DNA from: Tritrichomonas musculus
Lineage: Eukaryota > Parabasalia > Tritrichomonadida > Tritrichomonadidae
Direction of reading: 5' to 3'
Length of the DNA stretch: 64,000 nucleotides
NCBI GenBank assembly: GCA_039105265.1
Contig: JAPFFF010000030.1
Location: forward strand, 620,001 to 684,000
Position numbers and translations under genes: made by a program. The notes beneath the pieces are model-generated. The model saw nothing but the letters and a program-made list of their open reading frames with translations, made no database searches and had not been told where the DNA came from. Of this stretch, positions 57,628 through 64,000 are shown piece by piece (position 1 is the first letter of the stretch; each line of letters begins with the position of its first letter).

Positions 57628-58542
57628 ATGAAACGTTTCATGAAACCCACTCAGTTTAATTATAATGAGATTTTATTCTCTAGTGGTTCTGATTATGATG
57701 ATGACCAAATGAGTTTTGCATTTGAATATGAATCATTCAAGCCAACAGTTAATGAAACAACATTTAATATTGATGACGAGATGAATAAAGCATATCAACG
57801 CAATGAATCAAAAATAAAGAATGAATCAATCAGACCAATCGCAAACGGTATTTATTCATATTACAATTCATTGAACATACTCGTTGGTCAGCAAGGTAAA
57901 GGAAAGAGTCATATAATGCTACGAGATGTTATTCAAATGTCTCGAATGAAGAACGCTGGCTTTCATTTAATTGTTTATGTATCACGAAACGGAACAATCA
58001 ATGATGCAACATTCGAAAGCCAACGCGAATTGATACAGCTACCAATAAAAACTGTTGCTGACAGCAATGCTGAAGAATATCTTAAACAACTTGATTTATA
58101 TAAAGAATTGTATAACAAATATTCATCAACACCAAAAATAGTAATCGATGAAAAGAAGTTAAACGATATGTTTGAGTTTCTTCATATCAATAAACTAGGT
58201 CAACCAAATAAACCACTAAATACTATCATTCTTTGTGAAGACTTCTTGAAATCGAAACTAATTAAATCATCCTATTTTATCAATACCATCAGTCAGCTTC
58301 GACATAAGAATCTAATCATATTCGTTAACATCCAGTTCTTCAAAGCTTTAACAACAGAATGGAAAAATAATGCAACATCATTCTTCATCTTTAGTGGTTA
58401 TTCACGACAGAAACTCGGCTACATATATCAACAAGTTCCATTTCCAATAGATTTCGAAGAGCTATGGAATCGATACAGAACAATGAAAGCACATCAATTC
58501 GTTTTAATCAATGTTCGAACTAATAACCTTTCATTCATCTAA
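57628..58542 (+). CDS. Packaging ATPase, HerA/FtsK type (P2)
   Basis: 304 residues; P-loop GQQGKGKS at 87-94, Walker B-like LNTIILCED at 197-205, then QLRHKNLIIFVNIQFF and FFIFSGYSRQKLGYIYQQVP. Almost identical to the P1a copy and lacking the hairpin insertion of P1b. 24 bases after the end of the membrane-protein gene. Convergent with the 152-aa gene, overlapping by 12 bases. Confidence 0.88.
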   Translation: MKRFMKPTQFNYNEILFSSGSDYDDDQMSFAFEYESFKPTVNETTFNIDDEMNKAYQRNESKIKNESIRPIANGIYSYYNSLNILVGQQGKGKSHIMLRDVIQMSRMKNAGFHLIVYVSRNGTINDATFESQRELIQLPIKTVADSNAEEYLKQLDLYKELYNKYSSTPKIVIDEKKLNDMFEFLHINKLGQPNKPLNTIILCEDFLKSKLIKSSYFINTISQLRHKNLIIFVNIQFFKALTTEWKNNATSFFIFSGYSRQKLGYIYQQVPFPIDFEELWNRYRTMKAHQFVLINVRTNNLSFI

Positions 58543-58989
58543 TACAATTTGTTGTTGAACACCAACAAACAGTTGTGGTGTATTGATATTATATTTTTGT
58601 CTCATTTGTTCAATGAGTTCTTTTGTTTTCTTATCATTAACTTTCCTGATACTGTAATTATAATACTTGTATTCTTTAAATGATTGCTCTTCATTTGAAC
58701 CTTCAACGAAGAACTCAATAGATGTTGTTGATATTCTTCTTCTAACATTTGATGTTAATGTTATATATTCGAGCCCGAGTTCAACAATCTTATCATAATA
58801 TAATCGTTTAAATGCATTATCTTTGTTCTTCAATGATATGTATATCACTTTAGATTTATATGCAGCCTTTCCACAAGGTATTGGATATCTATCACACAGA
58901 ATTGAGAAATCACATTGTTTGAACTTCTCTGATTCATCCAACATATCAATAAGTGAATTGATGTAATCATAAACTTTTGGTGTTGACAT
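58531..58989 (-). CDS. Polinton-family conserved protein, 152 aa (P2)
   Basis: Matches 3505-3963 over its length (MSTPKVYDYINSLIDMLDES, CDFSILCDRYPIPCGKAAYK). The AT-rich leader with CAAAAATAA-like sequence upstream is shared with the other copies. No catalytic motif recognised. Confidence 0.7.
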   Translation of the reverse strand: MSTPKVYDYINSLIDMLDESEKFKQCDFSILCDRYPIPCGKAAYKSKVIYISLKNKDNAFKRLYYDKIVELGLEYITLTSNVRRRISTTSIEFFVEGSNEEQSFKEYKYYNYSIRKVNDKKTKELIEQMRQKYNINTPQLFVGVQQQIVLDE

Positions 58990-59059
58990 ATCTTTAGAGT
59001 GAAATTAAAAAACAAAAAACAAAAATAAAAACGTCATTGAAGACACTTCAGATATCTTT

Positions 59060-59302
59060 TTAATAAATGAGCTCTTCAAGTTCAGCAATTAATTCAGCAG
59101 GACCGTTGAATTTCTTTAGTTGTTCAATAAAGTGATTTATCTCTTTTAGTACTCCGTCAACAACATCATCATTATCGTAGAGGTATTTTAATGCAGGTCT
59201 CCAACCTTTTAGCTTTTTGTTGATTCTATTAATGAGGATGCTTAATTGTTCCTCCGTTCGTCGGAGGCAGCGAGTGCTCGCAGCTTCGGCTTGGTTTGAC
59301 AT
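59060..59302 (-). CDS. Terminal-repeat coiled-coil protein, 80 aa (P2, right copy)
   Basis: Identical protein to 34680-34922, including the hairpin-encoded insertion; only the stop codon differs because the repeat ends there (TAA against TAG). Confidence 0.65.
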   Translation of the reverse strand: MSNQAEAASTRCLRRTEEQLSILINRINKKLKGWRPALKYLYDNDDVVDGVLKEINHFIEQLKKFNGPAELIAELEELIY

Positions 59303-59549
59303 TATAAATTGCTGATAAAAAAATAAAAAATTTTTGAAAGTTCTATTTTTCGTTATTTTTCGTTGTTGTTATTTTTGGGAGTTTGTCAATTTATTCAAAA
59401 TTTGTCTATGCCATTTTGTGAAAGTTTCGAGGGCTAATTTTGAAAAAGTGGTGATTTTTTGAGTCATGGGGCTGAGGTTTGGGGTCTGTAAACCCTATGA
59501 CAAGGGGGTCATTTTTTATCCCCCCTCCAGACGGTCCACTATCACTACT
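59061..59549 (-). repeat. Right terminal inverted repeat of P2 (489 bp)
   Basis: Pairs with 34433-34921. Followed by the target duplication AAAGTT at 59550-59555. Confidence 0.93.
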
Positions 59550-59555
59550 AAAGTT

Positions 59556-60386
59556 GAAGATCTAATCGAAGATACATTACATAAGAATCAACGAGATATC
59601 GAAATGGCGTTGATTAAACCACTCGCTCCTGAATATCCATTCTCGTCAAACGGTATCTACTTTCTAATCGGTAAGATGGGAGCTGGTAAATCGTTTTGGA
59701 TCTGGCGACATATAATGATAACTGAACGACTATTCACGAAACCGTATTACAGTAAGATCATATTCTGTTCCACTTCTGGTAAACTCGATAAAACAGCTGA
59801 AGTACTATCCAAGAATGTGAAGACCCCTATCGATTACATCAAAGAAGAGAATCTACTTCTATATCTTAAACGACATCTACGACGTAAACTCAAATACTAT
59901 GCGATGGTCAAACATGTGCTATCCAAAATGGTTGAAACTAATGAAGAAATGGCTAGAATCATCCAGAAACACTCGTTAATGGAAATCGAAGATCGAATAG
60001 CATATATAGCATCCAAGTTAGTTCAGTATCAGACCGCATCGTATCCGTTCAACACGTTACTCGTATTAGATGACGCTGCTGGATCCCCATTACTGAAGAA
60101 CGGTAACAGTGAACTATGTCGGTTACTAACGAAAACGAGACACTTCAATCTGACTTGCATCATAGCTGTTCAAACATTACGATTTGTTCATCTGAATGTT
60201 AAACGATTGGCCACTGTTATCATATGCTATAGCGGTTTCAGTAAAGAAGATTTCACATCGATGTTACAACAGACTCCAAACAATCTCGATACCAAATCAA
60301 CGACAATCGAATATCTAAATCATAAGGGTCAACATGATCGATTTATCATCAATATCACTAGTAACGAATCACACTTTGAACAATAA
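59556..60386 (+). pseudogene. Packaging ATPase of B, interrupted by P2
   Basis: A32/FtsK-like: P-loop GKMGAGKS (about 59671-59694), Walker B LLVLDDAAGSPLL, then TKTRHFNLTCIIAVQTLRFV and FSKEDFTSMLQQTP. Distinct from the P1/P2 ATPase, so B is a separate lineage. P2 lies after the first few codons, which are at 34411-34432 on the other side. The frame read leftward past 59550 comes from P2's terminal repeat and is not B sequence. Confidence 0.85.
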
Positions 60387-60414
60387 ATTGGTTTGTTTTT
60401 ATGATTAATAAATC

Positions 60415-60819
60415 ATGGGATTCAAGAGTTTCGTTACAAGCGGTTGGAATAGACTTAAAAGTGATGTCCATCAGGGACTCATCGGTGCTAAAAACGTCGC
60501 TCATAGAGTATGGAATGCGACCAAAAAGGGGTTGATCGGTGCTAAAAACTTCGCTATGAATAATCCGAAAGCTATCGGTACTATGTTACACGCGATTACT
60601 CCATTCGCTACTGCATTCAATCCAACGTTAGGTGCTATTACATCAGCAGGTGCAAACATATTCAGTCACATGCCAAAGGGGTCGGTCAAAGACAAGCTCG
60701 TGAAGATCAGTGAACAGTTCGCACGAGGTGAATTAAAACAAGGTGGATCATCAACAGCACAAGCTGCAGCTGATTCGCGAAAGAAACCTCATAAATTCGT
60801 TCCATTTAGGGGGATTTAA
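60415..60819 (+). CDS. Amphipathic minor capsid/membrane-active protein, 134 aa (B)
   Basis: Helices rich in Lys, Ala and Gly (MGFKSFVTSGWNRLKSDVHQ), a repeated LIGAKN motif (residues 23-28 and 38-43) and a hydrophobic centre (AITPFATAFNPTLGAITSAG). The basic tail ends KPHKFVPFRGI. Comparable with the 84-aa P2 protein and adenovirus pVI-like factors that lyse membranes during entry. 28 bases after the ATPase stop. Confidence 0.6.
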   Translation: MGFKSFVTSGWNRLKSDVHQGLIGAKNVAHRVWNATKKGLIGAKNFAMNNPKAIGTMLHAITPFATAFNPTLGAITSAGANIFSHMPKGSVKDKLVKISEQFARGELKQGGSSTAQAAADSRKKPHKFVPFRGI

Positions 60820-60829
60820 CGGATTATAA

Positions 60830-61033
60830 ATGAGTGGCAGAGATCGAACAAATGCATATAGATCGAGTAATTCTGTTATCGTATCTGGACCTGGTACTAT
60901 GTATAACGAAATCACCAGATCGAGATCATTACCAACACGATATCATGATAACACTAATACTCATGACGTAACCGTACCGTATATCAAAACCAGTAAACGC
61001 AAATCCAAAACTCGTAAAAACAAACGTAAGTGA
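60830..61033 (+). CDS. Basic peptide, probable DNA-binding, 67 aa (B)
   Basis: Ser/Arg-rich body and a strongly basic C-terminus (KTSKRKSKTRKNKRK), like viral core proteins that condense DNA. Lies 10 bases after the preceding stop. A reverse interpretation as a localisation signal is possible. Confidence 0.55.
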   Translation: MSGRDRTNAYRSSNSVIVSGPGTMYNEITRSRSLPTRYHDNTNTHDVTVPYIKTSKRKSKTRKNKRK

Positions 61034-61049
61034 GTTTTGTCAGTGATGA

Positions 61050-61057
61050 TATTTTTG
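61050..61057 (+). promoter_or_regulatory. TATTTTTG box upstream of the 215-aa gene (B)
   Basis: TATTTTTG ten bases before the ATG at 61068. Confidence 0.45.
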
Positions 61058-61067
61058 TTAAAATCAA

Positions 61068-61715
61068 ATGAGTTCTAAGTACGTACGTGGAGTGAAACGA
61101 AATCAAATCATTCAACGATGGTTGCAAGGGATTGAAGATCCTGAATATGAAGTGTTTCCGACTAAAAAAGAAGGTAAATATATAGTCAAGTTGAGGGAGA
61201 CTAGATTAGTAGATCAAACCAATAACGATGTTGATAAACAGTCTGTCGATGTCGATGTTGATAAACAGTCTGTCGATGTTGATAACGATGTCGAGTCTGA
61301 AACTGAATCAACACCACCACCTGTAATCAAACAACGTAGACCGCGAACATCTAGTAGTACGATTCCATCAACTAGACCAGATTCAACGATTCGCAATAGC
61401 GAAGTACAAGGTATTAATCTCGAAATACTCGAACAGTTACGTAATCTCGGTGAAGAGATCCGTAATGATAGATTCAAGAAAGAGCAGAAACAGTATATCA
61501 AACATGTCGTCAACAAAGAGTTATCGAAATCGCGTATTCGTAGTCGATATGTACCGGAAATGTTTGCAACGCAAAATCCACAAAGTGGGTTTCCAGAGTC
61601 AGTCGAATCCGAACCAGTTGAACCGAAACCAGTTGAACCCGAACCACAACCACAACCAGTTGAACCTGAACCAGTCATTGAACAACCCATATTTCGATCA
61701 CGTATACGACGCTAA
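61068..61715 (+). CDS. Disordered protein with acidic and Pro-Glu repeats, 215 aa (B)
   Basis: A short globular start (VKRNQIIQRWLQGIEDPEYE; TKKEGKYIVKLRETR), then tandem VDKQSVDVD repeats (about 53-73) from a 33-bp DNA repeat, a basic helix LRNLGEEIRNDRFKKEQKQY, and a C-terminal EPVEPKPVEPEPQP run. The start may correspond to the YKITKR unit of the P2 158-aa protein. Probably structural or a scaffold; function unknown. Confidence 0.55.
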   Translation: MSSKYVRGVKRNQIIQRWLQGIEDPEYEVFPTKKEGKYIVKLRETRLVDQTNNDVDKQSVDVDVDKQSVDVDNDVESETESTPPPVIKQRRPRTSSSTIPSTRPDSTIRNSEVQGINLEILEQLRNLGEEIRNDRFKKEQKQYIKHVVNKELSKSRIRSRYVPEMFATQNPQSGFPESVESEPVEPKPVEPEPQPQPVEPEPVIEQPIFRSRIRR

Positions 61716-61760
61716 GTATGAATCCGTCGACTTAAACCATCATATTTTTCTGTCAAGTAA

Positions 61761-63353
61761 ATGACATTCAACAACGAAGTCTTTCACAAGACATCAGCTG
61801 AAGAAAATACTCAAGTGGCTAGCTATTTCGATATAGTCGATAATGCTATAGCCATGTCAGACACTAACAAGAAGTACGTTATCGATGCGCAAGCTTCGTA
61901 CAGTCCATCAGCACCTATTCATGCTGGTTCATTCACTACATTCATTATCAGTCCGACATGTGATAACACAGCTGATATCTATAACGGATTCATCAAAGCT
62001 GTTATGAGTATTACAATAAACATGAGTGATCCACTTAACAGTCCATTGACTGATGTAAATAAACATGATTTTAATACATTATGGGTTGGATTCAAAGACG
62101 CTATGGATTCAGTCGAAAAATATGAGATCCTCTCTAATGGTATCTCCATATACACTCAAAACTTTGGTCCAGAAGAGTCATTCTTGACAGCATGTGGTGC
62201 TAATGAAGCATCAAAACGATCCGATATCTACTCTAAAGTTCGTCATAAAGATATATATAATCGTAAATTTAAAATAGCTCATTGTGGTGAGTTCGTAAAA
62301 CTTGAAACTGATGATGATACATATGAAGTTACCATACCATTGAAGATCGATTTACGCCGATTCTTACCACTTAGCAACATCAAGTATCTACCCGCATTCG
62401 CTGGCAAATTCGAACTCAAAGTTATGTTCGGTACACAGGGTTTGGTTTGGTGTCCAGTTGGTCCATCACGAGAGTTTATGTCCGATCTTACTACATGTAA
62501 TGATTTTAAATACCATGGTATCACATCTGAATTCGTTCCAATTGGTGACTCCGCACATATGTATGTTGACGTTTCATCATCGACATTACAATCAGAGCTT
62601 CGTAAAATAACAGTTGAACGTAATTATGAGATTAATAAAGCGTATAGTGTCATCCCCAACTTTGGTATCGATAATGATATATATCAATCACTCGTTCAAC
62701 GATACACTCAACAAGAACTCATCTTTCCAACTCAGATATTGACATTCACGACTATGAGTAAGAGTCTCTGTACCGGTCATGGATCATCCACTCAAATCAT
62801 TACTCCGAGATTTGTCGATTCAATCTTCTTCTTATTCCCATTAGAATCAACTCATCACACTGTATTCAAGAACCCTAAGTTTACGAACTTCCAGTTACGA
62901 TGCGGTGGTTATGGTGTCGTTCCAACTATTCCATTTGCGACTGATGGTACTGATCCAATGTTCATCGAACTATGTCAGAACGCTATGAACGTTAACGGTG
63001 AACAAACAGGGTTCAACAAAGAGGTGGTTCAATCATTGATGTTCGTCCCCAATCCAAATGTAGATGAAGGTGCAAATGTACCACGTAGACACTTTAGTTA
63101 CGATACTACATCATTCTTTATCTGACTTCCAACTGAAACCGATAACATATTCCAACAAGGTCAAACCAGTAACACACCAATCACTTACGAAATCGTTTGT
63201 GATCTTCCAGATGATAGTTTCTATGCTGCAGCCAGTCCAAAACCGCCTCCAATTATGGGATTGTTACAAGATACTGTCATATCCATTCATGTCCAACCAA
63301 ATGGTATGCCGCCTTGTGTTGAAATCGGTCAATACGATGTCGTTAGTCGCTAA
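61761..63353 (+). pseudogene. Major capsid protein, double jelly-roll (B), fossil
   Basis: About 530 codons. First jelly roll: VIDAQASYSPSAPIHAGSFT, LWVGFKDAMDSVEKYEILSN, FAGKFELKVMFGTQGLVWCP; the GLVW block matches the P2 capsid protein, which otherwise differs strongly. Second jelly roll: IFFLFPLESTHHTVFKNPKF and NFQLRCGGYGVVP, parallel to P2's IMFPKHHNDLTVFENPV and NIGGKN. It lacks P2's inserted domain, so it is shorter. The gene appears broken (about one break). Confidence 0.8.
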
Positions 63354-63398
63354 ATGATTTCATAGAACTAGTTATGATTGATTCATTTATGAACTCTG

Positions 63399-63407
63399 TT
63401 ATTTTTG
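63399..63407 (+). promoter_or_regulatory. TTATTTTTG box upstream of the 64-aa gene (B)
   Basis: Thirteen bases before the ATG at 63421. Confidence 0.45.
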
Positions 63408-63420
63408 AGTATTTAGTTTC

Positions 63421-63615
63421 ATGAAAATGTCCGGTAAATCAGTTCAAGTAATGTCTCATAAACAACACACGACTCCGACTCCACCAATAACGAAACCCAA
63501 ATATCGTCATCCAGCGACTCATAAGAAAGAGAATTTAGTTGCGGTTGATCAGTCATCGAGATGCGTCAATGCTAAACAGTTGATACTCTATAAAGATGAT
63601 GTTAACTCGTATTGA
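63421..63615 (+). CDS. Small basic protein, 64 aa (B)
   Basis: MKMSGKSVQVMSHKQHTTPT start, Lys/His/Pro-rich. The second ATG at 63427 may be the true start. Located between the capsid gene and the 191-aa-like gene. Function unknown. Confidence 0.45.
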   Translation: MKMSGKSVQVMSHKQHTTPTPPITKPKYRHPATHKKENLVAVDQSSRCVNAKQLILYKDDVNSY

Positions 63616-63627
63616 TCAACGGATTCC

Positions 63628-64000
63628 ATGTATTTTAAAATCAATGAAATGATTAAGAAGCGAAATCTCAACACTAGAGTCAATACAAATGTTTCACTCG
63701 AACCGACATCAGCATCGCAATCCAATAACAATATCAATAACAACATCTTCATCAATAAACGTGATGATGGTAAAGAAGATATAGTCATCACTCGCGAATT
63801 AACTGTTCAACCAGATGAACCAGTCGTCAATCACGATGTACGATCACTCATTCTAGAAACATACGCGAAGATACTACTCGATCAAGATAAAGCTCTGATC
63901 AGTAATCTCATCAGTAAACATACTATCATCGTTCCACAACACGATCTAGAATCAATCATCAAATCAGTTACAGGTGGTGATGTTGAGATATACACTGATG
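63628..64000 (+). CDS. B counterpart of the 191-aa protein (continues past window)
   Basis: Starts MYFKINEMIKKRNLNTRVNT, then a Gln/Asn-rich part, then RSLILETYAKILLDQDKALI and LESIIKSVTGGDVEIYTD. The last part aligns in pattern with KFLEILLSIYETNPIKVNDL and MELIKLLTQADKVELIVNDD of the P1/P2 protein, which shows that the protein is conserved across lineages. Open to the window edge. Confidence 0.55.
   Translation, partial: MYFKINEMIKKRNLNTRVNTNVSLEPTSASQSNNNINNNIFINKRDDGKEDIVITRELTVQPDEPVVNHDVRSLILETYAKILLDQDKALISNLISKHTIIVPQHDLESIIKSVTGGDVEIYTD

Larger units (their letters stand above)
34433..59549. mobile_element. Polinton P2, 25.1 kb, whole-looking, with one nested insertion (C)
   Basis: Both ends are AGTAGTGATAGTGGACCG in inverted orientation, with 489-bp terminal repeats that appear identical by eye. 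The target duplication AAAGTT (34427-34432 and 59550-59555) lies at the start of the B ATPase gene. Recognisable parts: major capsid protein, integrase, fibre, HNH, DNA polymerase B, packaging ATPase, amphipathic minor protein and a dozen small proteins. Apart from the insertion of C, the frames look open. Identical terminal repeats and the intact duplication suggest a young insertion. Confidence 0.95.
30716..64000. mobile_element. Polinton B, second lineage, fossil interrupted by P2; right end outside window
   Basis: Starts AGTAGTGTAGAGTGTTCCGC, sharing only AGTAGT and part of the next bases with P2. Genes: terminal coiled-coil protein, small proteins, penton-like protein, integrase, ATPase (interrupted by P2 at 34432/34433), amphipathic minor protein, basic peptide, disordered protein, major capsid protein and further small genes to the edge. 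Proteins are only distantly related to those of P1/P2. It looks broken: one insertion plus about one break in the part seen. Older than P2. Confidence 0.85.

Noticed and set aside
59466-59555. Apparent start of an ATPase frame at 59466
   Set aside because: This part is P2 terminal repeat read by chance into the B gene; B sequence resumes after the AAAGTT duplication.

Overview
The window looks like a chromosome piece from a single-celled eukaryote with a compact, AT-rich, intron-poor genome, most likely a parabasalid (Trichomonas-like) protist. The identification is an inference. It rests on one intronless host gene with a trichomonad-type initiator (TCATTA) just upstream of its ATG, the standard genetic code, and the density of Polinton/Maverick elements, for which Trichomonas is known. 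Only the left 1.2 kb is an ordinary host gene: a secreted protein with two thioredoxin-like folds and the start of a CAP/SCP-like domain. AT-rich spacer follows, containing a 544-bp MITE with an 8-bp target duplication.

From about 3.2 kb to the right edge the window is a nest of mobile elements, several levels deep. P1a (3218-7118) is an old, incomplete Polinton. A second Polinton of the same family, P1b (7119 to about 30342), sits inside P1a's polymerase gene. P1b in turn carries a hAT DNA transposon (7916-11964, itself holding a foldback element at 10771-11500) and a 7.1-kb near-perfect palindrome called D here (19863-26990, target duplication CAGTC). After about 370 bp of unassigned DNA, a second Polinton lineage, B, starts at 30716 and runs off the right edge. 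B is interrupted at the start of its packaging-ATPase gene by P2 (34433-59549, 25.1 kb), a whole-looking Polinton with 489-bp terminal inverted repeats and the target duplication AAAGTT. P2 is itself interrupted by C (53103-57546, 4.4 kb, 959-bp inverted repeats, target duplication ATGCCT).

The Polintons carry the expected kit: protein-primed DNA polymerase B with an OTU-like N-terminal region and an embedded HNH domain, rve integrase, HerA/FtsK-type packaging ATPase, double jelly-roll major capsid protein, an amphipathic minor capsid-like protein, a repetitive fibre-like protein and many small coiled-coil proteins. P1a, P1b and P2 are one family at different ages; B is a distinct family with its own capsid, ATPase and integrase.

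The most interesting items are C and D. Both have the Polinton signature (5'-AGTAGT ends, 5-6 bp target duplications) but neither encodes a recognisable integrase, polymerase or capsid. C carries a free-standing HNH nuclease related to the Polinton one plus a coiled-coil protein resembling a P2 protein. D carries no convincing gene and consists of two 3.45-kb arms of tandem repeats around a 205-bp spacer. I read both as satellites mobilised by Polinton integrase. Two further signals run across families: a TTATTTTTG box just upstream of many starts, and short GC-rich double-hairpin modules inserted in frame into several genes. All Polinton-type elements are treated here as fossils.
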